The notes under the pieces: generated by a model
Seen by the model: only the letters and a program-made list of their open reading frames with translations
Database searches by the model: none
What the model was told of the DNA's origin: nothing
Shown: positions 6,137 to 13,687 of the stretch, piece by piece
Layout of the letters: each line of letters begins with the position of its first letter
Position numbering within the stretch: the first letter of the stretch is position 1
Origin: Firmicutes bacterium UBA6132
GTDB lineage: Bacteria > Bacillota_A > Clostridia > Tissierellales > Sedimentibacteraceae
Reading direction: 5' to 3'
Assembly: GCA_002435835.1 (NCBI GenBank)
Contig: DIVM01000228.1
Location: forward strand, 1-16,699
Length of the DNA: 16,699 bases
Program-made: the position numbers and the translations under genes

Positions 6137-7532
6137 AAAGTCACTTTACATAGAATGTTATTCGGGAATAAGCGGAGACATGACAGTAGCTTCTTTATTA
6201 GATTTAGGAGCAAACCAAGAGGTTTTAATAGAAGCTTTAAAAAGTTTAAATATAGATGGATTTGAAATTAAAATAAAAAGAACAAAAAAATGTGGTATAG
6301 ATGCATGCGATTTTGATGTTATATTACATGAAGAAAAAAAATATGAACATCATCACGAACATAATGTGCATGAACAAAGTAATGAACATTCACACGATCA
6401 TAATCACGAAAATTCATATGACCATGAAGAACATGAGCACAATCACGGACATTCGAATGATCATGAAGAACACGAACATATCCATGAACATTCACATGAG
6501 CACGAAGAACATGAACACAGCCATGGACATTCACATGTACATGATGAACACGAGCATAGCCACCAATACCATGATCATAGAAATATATTAGACATTTATA
6601 AAATCATTGATAACTCAAACATTACCCATAGAGCTAAAAATATTTCAAAAAAAATATTTGATGTTGTTGCACTAGCTGAATCAAAAGCTCATGGCATACA
6701 AGTTGAAGAAGTTCATTTTCATGAAGTTGGTGCAATTGATTCAATAGTTGATATAGTGGCTACTGCAGTTTGTGTAGATAATTTAAATATAGATGATATA
6801 ATAATTTCAGAAATTTATGAGGGTTCAGGACATGTAAAATGTCAGCATGGAATAATTCCAGTGCCAGTGCCTGCAGTTGTAAATATAGCATCAGAACACG
6901 AACTATTTCTTAAAACAACTGATAATAAAGGTGAAATGGTAACACCAACCGGTGCAGCAATTGTAGCAGCTTTAAAAACAAAAAATGCTTTACCTAATAA
7001 ATATAAAATAAATAAAATAGGAATTGGTGCTGGTAAAAAAGATTTTAAAAAAGCAAATATACTTAGGGCATTTTTAATTGAAGAAATTTTTGAAACTGAA
7101 CGTGAAAATGATGAAATATGGGTATTAGAAACTAATATAGATGATTGTTCTGGAGAAGTATTAGCTTATACTATGGAAAAACTATTAGAAAACAGCGCTA
7201 ATGATGTGTTTTTCACTCCTATTTTTATGAAAAAGAATAGACCAGCTACTAAGCTTACTGTTTTGTGCAGCAAAGAAAATATTGAACATCTGGAATCAAT
7301 AATTTTTAAAAACACAACATCAATTGGAATTAGAAAATATAAAGCGGAAAGATCCATATTAAAGAGAGAATTTATAGATGTTGCTACAAAATATGGAACA
7401 GCAAAAGTTAAAGTATGTAGTTATGAACAAGAGAAATATTATTATCCTGAATATGAAGATGTTAAAAAAATATGTGATAAATTAAATTTAAGTTTTAAAA
7501 TAGTGGTTGATGAGATTAAATCATCCATATAA
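6129..7532 (+). CDS. larC: Pyridinium-3,5-bisthiocarboxylic acid mononucleotide nickel insertase LarC, full-length
   Basis: 467 aa. LarC is the CTP-dependent cyclometallase that inserts nickel into the bisthiocarboxylate nucleotide, giving the finished pincer cofactor. Family blocks are IECYSGISGDM (8-18), VHFHEVGAIDS (195-205), GSGHVKCQHGIIPVP, GEMVTPTGAA (268-277) and ETNIDDCSGEVLAY (334-347). Both the LarC1 and LarC2 parts are in one continuous frame. In L. plantarum they are joined only by ribosomal frameshifting. Residues 74-150 are an extreme His-rich insert (32 His in 77 residues) with four 13-residue repeats, probably a nickel store or chelator. The start ATG 6129 lies inside the larB end with AAAGG just upstream, so coupled translation is likely. 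Last gene of the operon. Confidence 0.95.
   Translation: MSKKSLYIECYSGISGDMTVASLLDLGANQEVLIEALKSLNIDGFEIKIKRTKKCGIDACDFDVILHEEKKYEHHHEHNVHEQSNEHSHDHNHENSYDHEEHEHNHGHSNDHEEHEHIHEHSHEHEEHEHSHGHSHVHDEHEHSHQYHDHRNILDIYKIIDNSNITHRAKNISKKIFDVVALAESKAHGIQVEEVHFHEVGAIDSIVDIVATAVCVDNLNIDDIIISEIYEGSGHVKCQHGIIPVPVPAVVNIASEHELFLKTTDNKGEMVTPTGAAIVAALKTKNALPNKYKINKIGIGAGKKDFKKANILRAFLIEEIFETERENDEIWVLETNIDDCSGEVLAYTMEKLLENSANDVFFTPIFMKKNRPATKLTVLCSKENIEHLESIIFKNTTSIGIRKYKAERSILKREFIDVATKYGTAKVKVCSYEQEKYYYPEYEDVKKICDKLNLSFKIVVDEIKSSI
6420..6575 (+). repeat. Four tandem 39-bp repeats encoding the His-rich segment of LarC
   Basis: Copies at 6420-6458, 6459-6497, 6498-6536 and 6537-6575 encode 13-residue units of the form DHEEHEHxHxHSx. 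The first three are close at protein level and the fourth is more diverged. DNA copies differ mostly at third positions (CAT/CAC, GAA/GAG), so this is an old expansion held by selection rather than a fresh duplication. Confidence 0.8.
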
Positions 7533-7556
7533 AAAAACACCCTCGGGTGTTTTTTT
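7531..7556. terminator. Terminator of the lar operon
   Basis: ACACC (7537-7541) pairs with GGTGT (7546-7550) around CTCG. It is extended by an A run (7531-7537) and a T run (7550-7556), so it can also act in reverse. It overlaps the larC stop codon. Confidence 0.88.
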
Positions 7557-7578
7557 ATATTATAGGGAAGTACTGAAG

Positions 7579-7623
7579 GGAACCATAGGGTTCCATAGAG
7601 AAAGCATCGAAGATGCTTTTTTT
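7579..7623 (+). terminator. Second and third hairpins downstream of larC, the last a terminator
   Basis: GGAACC (7579-7584) pairs with GGTTCC (7589-7594). Then AAAGCATC (7601-7608) pairs with GATGCTTT (7612-7619) around GAA and runs into seven T (7617-7623). The last hairpin is a good rightward intrinsic terminator. On the minus strand it lacks a T run. It touches the stop codon of the converging sod gene. Why two terminators stand in a row is unclear; a short RNA between 7560 and 7623 is possible. Confidence 0.6.
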
Positions 7624-8206
7624 ATATGTGATTAATTCTATTGTTTACAACAGAGAAATCTAAATTTTCGAAAAATACATCAATATATAATTCTCTATTT
7701 ATACCATAATCAATCATATAAGAATGTTCATAAACATCCAAAACTATTAATGGTTTTGCACATAATATTGCTCCATCATCATGGGAATCCTGGCCATAAA
7801 TAAAATAGTCATCACTTGTTGTATCATAACAAAATGTAACCCATCCCCTCATAGATTGAGCAATACATTTGAATTTTTCAGTGAAGTTTTTATAGCTTCC
7901 AAATTTTTTATCTATTATTTCTTCGATGTTACCATGTATTTTATTATTATTACCTGTTAAATTTTCAAAAAACATTTCGTGTAGCTTAATTGAATCAAGA
8001 CAGAATGTTGTTGCTTTTTGAGCGCTTCTTATGTCACTATAATTAGAACTGCAATTGTTTGTTATAATGTTTGATAGCATGTCTTCTTGAGCTTTATTAA
8101 AAGAATCTATATATTTTGTGTACAAACTATAATGCTGGCTTAATTGAGCTGTAGACATAAATTTTACGTTGGAAAAGTCATAACGTTTTGCAACTATTTG
8201 TTTCAT
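7622..8206 (-). CDS. Divergent Fe/Mn superoxide dismutase family protein
   Basis: 194 aa. It matches the Fe/Mn superoxide dismutase fold: STAQLSQHYSLYTKYIDSFNKA (helical hairpin), HEMFFENL, SMRGWVTFCYD and LDVYEHSYMIDYG. The four metal ligands are all present: His25, His76, Asp157 and His161. Gln139 in GQD sits where Mn-type enzymes carry the second-sphere Gln, which hints at manganese or cambialistic use; this is inferred. The N-terminus is unlike the usual YxLPxLPY opening and no export signal is seen, so it is cytoplasmic. A perfect AAAGGAGG ribosome site (complement of 8211-8218) precedes ATG 8206. It would convert superoxide to peroxide and oxygen in an anaerobe, if active. No partner gene is adjacent. 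Confidence 0.85.
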   Translation of the reverse strand: MKQIVAKRYDFSNVKFMSTAQLSQHYSLYTKYIDSFNKAQEDMLSNIITNNCSSNYSDIRSAQKATTFCLDSIKLHEMFFENLTGNNNKIHGNIEEIIDKKFGSYKNFTEKFKCIAQSMRGWVTFCYDTTSDDYFIYGQDSHDDGAILCAKPLIVLDVYEHSYMIDYGINRELYIDVFFENLDFSVVNNRINHI

Positions 8207-8449
8207 AAATCCTCCTTTAGTATATTATCTTAACGATATTATGTAAATTTAAATGAACCACAGTTAATTATATGTATGATATGGGCAATAAATGAAAAAA
8301 TAACTTTACCATGAGTTTATTAATTGTTATAATAATATTATTGCAAAGAATTCCAAAATGTGACTTTTTTCGATGAATATATAAAAAAATTAATTTTCTA
8401 ACAAATATAAATTTATATGATGTGGTTATTATCAAAAAAGTTAAATAAT

Positions 8450-8477
8450 AAGATCCTTCGCTATTCTCAGATGACAA
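8450..8477. repeat. Degenerate copy of a dispersed imperfect-palindrome repeat
   Basis: AAGATCCTTCGC followed by CTCAGATGACA resembles the repeat seen across many bacterial genomes whose intact form reads roughly AAGATCCTTCGCTTCGCTCA then GGATGACA. Here the centre and one G are altered. It is the only G+C-containing patch in a very A+T-rich gap. The assignment is from memory. Confidence 0.45.
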
Positions 8478-8540
8478 GCCAAATGCTATTAAATAATAAT
8501 ACTTACATAAAATAAAAAATCAAAAAATATCGGTATTCAA

Positions 8541-8546
8541 AAGGAG
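8541..8546 (+). promoter_or_regulatory. Ribosome binding site that supports the polA TTG start
   Basis: AAGGAG ends 5 nt before TTG 8552, whereas the first in-frame ATG (8567) is 20 nt away. This favours the TTG start. Confidence 0.7.
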
Positions 8547-8551
8547 ATAAA

Positions 8552-11290
8552 TTGAAAGATAAATTAATGATTTTGGATGGCAACAGTTTGCTTTTTAGAG
8601 CATTTTATGCAATGCCACCGTTAAAAACTAAAAAAGGTCAATTTACAAATGCTGTTTATGGATTTTTAAGCATGCTTTATAAAATATTGGATGAATATTC
8701 ACCAGATTACTTATGTGTAGCTTTCGATCCACCAAAGCCTACATTTCGCCATGAGAAATTTAAAGATTATAAAGCTACTAGAGCAAAAGCACCTGATGAA
8801 CTTGTTTCTCAATTTAATTTAATTAGAGAAGTTCTTTCTGTTCATGGTATTAAGTGCATAGAAATAGATGGTTTTGAAGCAGATGATGTTGCAGGTACTA
8901 TTGCAAAAGAAGCTGAACAAAAAGGTGCTCAAGTTTATCTTGTTACAAGCGATAGGGATTATTTGCAGTTAATCGATGAAAATATAAAAGTATTGCTCAC
9001 TAAAAAGGGAGTAACAAATATTAAAGAAATGGATGTTCAAGCTATATCGGATGAATATGGTATAGAACCAGAACAATTTGTTGATTTAAAAGCTCTTATG
9101 GGGGATACATCTGACAATATTCCTGGAGTAATGGGTGTTGGAGAAAAAACAGCTTTAAAATTAATACAAGAATATAAAACTTTGGACAGCATTTATGAAA
9201 ATATAGATTCCATAAAAGGAAAATTAAAAGAAAAGCTTGAACAAGATAAATTGCAAGCATACATGAGCCAAACTCTTGCAAAAATTATTAAGGATATACC
9301 TATTGATTTTGATTTAGAAGAATTAAAACTACAACAAGCTGACAGTAAAAACTTGCTTAAACTTTATGATGAACTTGAATTTAGAAACTTTAAGAAAAGA
9401 ATAAGTGAAGAAGTAGATAATAGTAATAGTAAAGAAGATGAAGGTCAAATGTCTTTGTTTGATAATAGTGAAAAAGATGAATCAACAGAGCAACATATTA
9501 ATATAAATCTAAAAAATTTAATTTATGTTGATAAAGAAGAATCTTTAATGGATGTTATTAAAAATATTAATTTATCAAAAAAAGCAGCTATAAAGTTTTT
9601 ATTAGATGGAGATAGAGCTTTATTAAGCAATGCATGCGCTATAGGAATATCCGACTGCATCAATAATATTTATTATATTGATTTAGAACAAATAGATGAA
9701 ACATTAGTTTTAGAAAAATTAAAAGATGTATTTGAATCAAAAGAAATTGAAAAATTAGGCCATAGCCTTAAAAATGAAATAATTTATTTAATGAAAAAAA
9801 ATATGAAATTAAATAATATTTATTTTGATTCAGAAATAGGAAAATATATTTTAAATCCATCGGAAAGTTCATATTCTATAGACAAAATTGCATATGAATA
9901 TTTGAAAGAAGAAAATTTTTCAGAAGTGGATTATCTTGGAACAGGAAAGAAAAAAGTAGCTTTTAAGCAAATAGATTTAGAGAAAAGAAAGCAGTATATA
10001 TTAAATTATATAAACACTGTAATTTCATGCAAGGAAACTATTTGCAAAGAAATAGATGAATTTAATATGACAAATTTGTTTGAAAAAATTGAACTTCCAT
10101 TAATTGAAGTTCTTGCACATATGGAATTTGTTGGATTCAAAGCAGATCCAAATATACTTAACTTTCTTGGAGATAATTTTAAAGCAAAAATAAAAAATTT
10201 AGAAGAAAAAATTTACGAATTATCAGAAGAAAAATTTAATATTAATTCTCCTAAACAGCTTTCAGAAATTTTGTTTGAAAAATTAAAATTACCTATAATT
10301 AAAAAAACAAAAACAGGTATTTCAACTGATTCAGAAGTTTTAGAAAAATTAAAATCTGAACATGAAATAGTTAAATACATAGTGGAATATAGGCAGATGG
10401 TTAAATTAAACTCTACATATGTTGAAGGTTTATTAAATGTTGTTAATGAAAAATCAAGTAGAATTCATTCTGTATTTAACCAAACAATTGCAGCTACAGG
10501 AAGAATTAGTAGCACTGAGCCTAACTTGCAAAATATACCAACAAGAACAGAAGAAGGAAAAGAATTAAGAAAAGCTTTTGTTGCAGAAGAAGGATTTATT
10601 TTATGTGATGCAGATTATTCTCAAATAGAGCTTAGGGTTCTCGCGCATTTAGCTGATGAAACTAATTTAATTGAAGCATTTAAACATGGATTTGATATCC
10701 ATACTAAAACAGCTTCAGAAGTTTTTCACGTTGATTTACAAGATGTTACATCAACTATGAGAAGCAGAGCTAAAGCAGTTAACTTCGGAATAGTTTATGG
10801 TATAAGTGACTTTGGCTTAAGCAAGGACCTAAGTATTTCAAGAAAAGAAGCTAAAATGTATATTGAAAACTATTTAAATTATTATAAAAATATAGATAAA
10901 TATATGAAAGATATAGTTGAACAAGGAAAGCGTGACGGTTTTGTTGATACTTATTTTGGAAGAAGAAGATATATTCCAGAATTATCAAGCAGAAATTTTA
11001 ATATTCGTTCATTTGGTGAAAGAATAGCTTTAAATACGCCGGTTCAAGGAACTGCAGCAGATATAATTAAAGCAGCTATGGTTAATGTTTATAATACATT
11101 AAAAAATAAAAATATGAAATCAAGGTTAATACTTCAAGTACACGATGAATTAATTATTGAAGCTTTTGAGCCTGAATTAGAAGAAGTAAAAAAAATTTTA
11201 AAACATGAAATGGAAAATGTTATAAAAGATTTCAAAGTTCATCTTACTGCGGATGTCAATGTAGGAAAAAGTTGGTATGATTCAAAATAA
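8552..11290 (+). CDS. polA: DNA polymerase I
   Basis: 912 aa, with TTG start chosen from the ribosome site. It fills gaps and removes primers in replication and repair. Residues 1 to about 295 form the 5'-nuclease, with acidic metal-binding blocks FEADD (108-112), TSDRD (132-136) and GDTSDNIPGV (184-193). About 315-500 is the 3'-5' exonuclease fold but without the DxE catalytic motif: the place reads KFLLDGDRALL, so proofreading is lost, as in other Gram-positive PolA. The polymerase has TGRISSTEPNLQNIP (649 on), motif A DYSQIELR with Asp688, motif B RSRAKAVNFGIVYG (737-750) and motif C HDE (864-866). The end GKSWYDSK is typical. It is followed by coaE, a common Firmicute arrangement. Confidence 0.97.
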   Translation: MKDKLMILDGNSLLFRAFYAMPPLKTKKGQFTNAVYGFLSMLYKILDEYSPDYLCVAFDPPKPTFRHEKFKDYKATRAKAPDELVSQFNLIREVLSVHGIKCIEIDGFEADDVAGTIAKEAEQKGAQVYLVTSDRDYLQLIDENIKVLLTKKGVTNIKEMDVQAISDEYGIEPEQFVDLKALMGDTSDNIPGVMGVGEKTALKLIQEYKTLDSIYENIDSIKGKLKEKLEQDKLQAYMSQTLAKIIKDIPIDFDLEELKLQQADSKNLLKLYDELEFRNFKKRISEEVDNSNSKEDEGQMSLFDNSEKDESTEQHININLKNLIYVDKEESLMDVIKNINLSKKAAIKFLLDGDRALLSNACAIGISDCINNIYYIDLEQIDETLVLEKLKDVFESKEIEKLGHSLKNEIIYLMKKNMKLNNIYFDSEIGKYILNPSESSYSIDKIAYEYLKEENFSEVDYLGTGKKKVAFKQIDLEKRKQYILNYINTVISCKETICKEIDEFNMTNLFEKIELPLIEVLAHMEFVGFKADPNILNFLGDNFKAKIKNLEEKIYELSEEKFNINSPKQLSEILFEKLKLPIIKKTKTGISTDSEVLEKLKSEHEIVKYIVEYRQMVKLNSTYVEGLLNVVNEKSSRIHSVFNQTIAATGRISSTEPNLQNIPTRTEEGKELRKAFVAEEGFILCDADYSQIELRVLAHLADETNLIEAFKHGFDIHTKTASEVFHVDLQDVTSTMRSRAKAVNFGIVYGISDFGLSKDLSISRKEAKMYIENYLNYYKNIDKYMKDIVEQGKRDGFVDTYFGRRRYIPELSSRNFNIRSFGERIALNTPVQGTAADIIKAAMVNVYNTLKNKNMKSRLILQVHDELIIEAFEPELEEVKKILKHEMENVIKDFKVHLTADVNVGKSWYDSK

Positions 11291-11313
11291 AATGTAAGCA
11301 ACAGGTGGGCGAC

Positions 11314-11949
11314 ATGGTTAGTATAAAACCTAAAGTTATAATTATTACAGGAAGTATTGGAACGGGCAAATCAACTGCATCAAATATCATTAAAAATATG
11401 GGATTTGATGTTATTGATTCTGATAAAATAGTTCATGAAGGATATGAGCCCCATAAAGAAATGTACAAAAGGGTTGTAGAATATTTCGGAGTGGAAATAT
11501 TAAATGAAAATAAGGAAATAAATAGAAGTATACTCGGAAAAATTGTATTTAATGATGAAAATAAACTTAAGAAATTAAATGAGATAGTACATTATTTTGT
11601 AGTACAAGAGATTTTAAGAGGGGTTGAAAATTGTGCTAAACAAAATAAAAAAGCTGTATTTTTGGATATTCCGTTGTTTTTTGAAGGAAAGGAAAACTTA
11701 ATTAATAATGGAATTAAATATAATGAAGTATGGCTTGTTTATATTAATAAAATTTTACAAACAGAAAGACTTAAACGAAGAGCTATTTTGGAAAATAAAA
11801 ATGTTGAAGATGTATTAAATATAATAAAAAAGCAAATACCTATAGAAAACAAAAAAAAATTATCGGATGAAATAATTAATAATGAAGGTAGTTTAGAAGA
11901 ACTTAAAATAGAAATAGAAAATCTTTTAAAGAAAAAAGAGTTGATTTGA
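11314..11949 (+). CDS. coaE: Dephospho-CoA kinase
   Basis: 211 aa. It phosphorylates the ribose 3'-OH of dephospho-CoA, the last step of CoA synthesis. P-loop GSIGTGKST is at 13-21, DVIDSDKIVHEGYEP follows the usual D-ADKI-H pattern, and FLDIPLFFEG matches the family DxPLLFE block. ATG 11314 is preceded by AGGTGG (11303-11308) at 5 nt. A GTG at 11305 overlaps that site and is less likely. It begins 23 nt after the polA stop, so the two are likely co-transcribed. Confidence 0.95.
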   Translation: MVSIKPKVIIITGSIGTGKSTASNIIKNMGFDVIDSDKIVHEGYEPHKEMYKRVVEYFGVEILNENKEINRSILGKIVFNDENKLKKLNEIVHYFVVQEILRGVENCAKQNKKAVFLDIPLFFEGKENLINNGIKYNEVWLVYINKILQTERLKRRAILENKNVEDVLNIIKKQIPIENKKKLSDEIINNEGSLEELKIEIENLLKKKELI

Positions 11950-11973
11950 TATACAAAGTTAGGAAGGTGTACA

Positions 11974-12600
11974 ATGTCAAAGAAAAGAATATACTCAAAG
12001 CGAAAAAGATTAAATTTAATACCTATAATAATTGTCTTAGTTATAGCTTTATTTGTGTTTTTAGTAGTTTGGGGAGGAACTAAACTATTAAGAGCAAAAG
12101 ACTATACAGAACAAATAAATGAAGTTTTCGAAAATGAAATATTAAAAACAACAGGATCAGTGTACAACGTATCTAAAGTTGATATTAATGTATACTCTAA
12201 TAAAGGCATTAAATATACAAATAGGCATGAAAATATAATTAAGTTAAATTCATTTGACTCATCCATAGAAACTGAAACAGAAAAAGCATCAAAAGCGCGA
12301 ATATTACTTGAAAATTTAAAGAATCTTCAAAAAACTGATTCAGTGAATGAACTTTTAAAAGAAGAAAATGGATACTATTGGATTAGAATTGATTTAACTG
12401 CTAATGATAAATTTCTATTTATATCAGATGAAGAATATTATATTTTTGATTTGTATTACGATAAAGAAGACAAAAAAATATATGTTAAAGAAAAATATTT
12501 TGATGAATTCAGTATGAAAAATAATACAACAAAATTATCAGGTTATGTTGTTGATGAACAATATGAAAAATTAATTGAGGATTTAGCATCAACAAAATAA
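11974..12600 (+). CDS. Membrane-anchored protein of unknown function
   Basis: 208 aa. I do not recognise the family. A basic N-terminus (MSKKRIYSKRKRLN) is followed by one strong hydrophobic helix (about 15-36), then a soluble part expected outside the cell under the positive-inside rule. That part mixes helices (38-54, 96-120) with beta-rich stretches such as YYWIRIDLT and EEYYIFDLYYDK, and ends in a helix near 193-205. It has no Cys and no catalytic signature. AGGAAGG (11961-11967) precedes ATG 11974 at 6 nt. It lies 24 nt after coaE and ends the polA-coaE unit. In many Clostridia a transglycosylase gene follows coaE; this protein shows no such domain. Confidence 0.75.
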   Translation: MSKKRIYSKRKRLNLIPIIIVLVIALFVFLVVWGGTKLLRAKDYTEQINEVFENEILKTTGSVYNVSKVDINVYSNKGIKYTNRHENIIKLNSFDSSIETETEKASKARILLENLKNLQKTDSVNELLKEENGYYWIRIDLTANDKFLFISDEEYYIFDLYYDKEDKKIYVKEKYFDEFSMKNNTTKLSGYVVDEQYEKLIEDLASTK

Positions 12601-12632
12601 ATCGCCACGGGGATGTTTTTATTGCCACATCC

Positions 12633-12691
12633 AAAAAAAGAGCCAATTTTGTATAACAACCGACGTTGTTTAATTAATTGGCTCTTTTTTT
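12633..12691. terminator. Large bidirectional terminator between converging operons
   Basis: GAGCCAATT (12640-12648) pairs with AATTGGCTC (12676-12684). Inside, AACAAC (12655-12660) pairs with GTTGTT (12665-12670) around CGAC. Seven A (12633-12639) and seven T (12685-12691) flank the stem, so it serves both the coaE side and the ttcA-like side. A smaller stem just upstream, GGATGT (12611-12616) with ACATCC (12627-12632), may help. Confidence 0.88.
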
Positions 12692-12724
12692 ACTTATTTA
12701 AATTTCAATAGATAATCAGTTAAG

Positions 12725-13681
12725 TTAATTTTCTTCATTAGAATAATTATTTAAGTTAGCTTCGTCATTTTCGAAATCACTTTTGTAATTATTGAAATTT
12801 TCTAAAAAATTGTGTTTACCATCATCATTTTTATAACCTATTACAGTACTTAAATTAACATTATGGATACTTCTAAAAATATTCATATCTATGTTTTTAT
12901 TAGTATGTTTTAATTTTTTAATTAAGACTTTCATTTCTTGTCTTTTAGAGCCACCGCCGTTATCTCCTAAAACACAGTTTTCTGTAAAACGACATGCACA
13001 TTGTATAAACTGTAAATCATTGTATCTTTTCCATAATAAAATTTCTTCTTCATGTACTTTATACATAGGTCTGATTAGTTGCATGCCTTTAAAATTAGTA
13101 CTGTGTAATTTTGGCATCATAGTTTTTATTTCAGCAGCATAAAGCATACTCATTAAAACAGTTTCAATGACATCATCAAAATGGTGCCCTAATGCAATTT
13201 TATTGCATCCTAATTTATGGGCATGTCTGTATAAGTAACCCCTTCTCATTTTGGCGCATAAATAGCATGGTGAACCATCAGCAACAGCAACTATATCAAA
13301 TATTTGTGTTTCAAACATTTTAATAGGTATGTTTAAAACTTCAGCATTGTCTATAATTCTTTGTTTATTTATTTCATTATATCCAGGGTTCATAACTAAA
13401 TATTCGACTTCAAAATTTATTTCTGAGTATTTTTGTAAATGCTGCATGCATTTAGCCATGAGCATGGAGTCTTTGCCACCTGATATACAAACTGCAATTT
13501 TATCGCCTTCTTGTATTAATTCATATTCTTTAATACCAGAAAGAAATTTTGACCAAATTGTTTTTCTGAATTTTTTAATTATGCTTCTTTCAACTTCTTC
13601 ATGTTTTTTCAATTTACGTGACCTTTGCATTTCTTCTTCTAATTCATTTATATTTAATTGATTCTTTTCTAAATTTTCCAT
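12725..13681 (-). CDS. TtcA-like PP-loop tRNA thiolase
   Basis: 318 aa. It belongs to the TtcA/TtuA group of ATP-PP-loop, iron-sulfur tRNA thiolation enzymes. In E. coli TtcA makes 2-thiocytidine at tRNA position 32. The PP-loop SGGKDS is at 67-72. SPCYLCAKMRRGYLY holds the CxxC pair Cys139/Cys142, and QCACRFTENC (227-236) supplies the third cluster Cys, as in TtcA. ALGHHFDDVIETVLMSML (163-180) is diagnostic of the group. A charged coiled N-terminus (1-50) and an Asn/Glu-rich tail (285-318) extend it. It lies 6 nt downstream of a cysteine desulfurase gene, a likely sulfur source. AGTAGG overlaps the stop of that gene and serves as a weak ribosome site. Whether the target is C32 in this organism is unknown. 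Confidence 0.85.
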   Translation of the reverse strand: MENLEKNQLNINELEEEMQRSRKLKKHEEVERSIIKKFRKTIWSKFLSGIKEYELIQEGDKIAVCISGGKDSMLMAKCMQHLQKYSEINFEVEYLVMNPGYNEINKQRIIDNAEVLNIPIKMFETQIFDIVAVADGSPCYLCAKMRRGYLYRHAHKLGCNKIALGHHFDDVIETVLMSMLYAAEIKTMMPKLHSTNFKGMQLIRPMYKVHEEEILLWKRYNDLQFIQCACRFTENCVLGDNGGGSKRQEMKVLIKKLKHTNKNIDMNIFRSIHNVNLSTVIGYKNDDGKHNFLENFNNYKSDFENDEANLNNYSNEEN

Positions 13682-13687
13682 ATATAC

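Larger units (their letters stand above)
8207..8551. other. 345-nt gene-free gap between divergent sod and polA
   Basis: Very A+T-rich. It must hold both divergent promoters. A plausible rightward site is TTTACC (8305-8310), 17 nt, TATAAT (8328-8333), which would give polA a leader of about 210 nt. No convincing leftward sigma-A site was found at a sensible distance. TTTACA-17-TATACT directly before the sod ribosome site would start transcription within that site. A 69-codon minus-strand frame (8268-8477) has no ribosome site and no protein-like composition. Apart from the repeat remnant at 8450-8477, nothing else is recognised. Confidence 0.5.

Noticed and set aside
6319..6534. Minus-strand frame rich in His, Val and Arg
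   Set aside because: It is the mirror of the His-rich repeat in larC (CAT/CAC read in reverse); no ribosome site.
6301..6591. Plus-strand Met/Ile/Asn-rich frame inside larC
   Set aside because: Frame-shifted reading of the same His-rich repeats; low-complexity product.
8268..8477. 69-codon minus-strand frame in the sod-polA gap
   Set aside because: No ribosome site, composition typical of random A+T-rich DNA, and it starts inside the repeat remnant.
9500..10050. Functional proofreading exonuclease in PolA
   Set aside because: The DxE motif is replaced (KFLLDGDRALL), so the fold is present but catalysis is not expected.
12891..13661. Plus-strand frames at 12891-13142 and 13329-13661
   Set aside because: Antisense shadows of the TtcA-like gene with no start signals.
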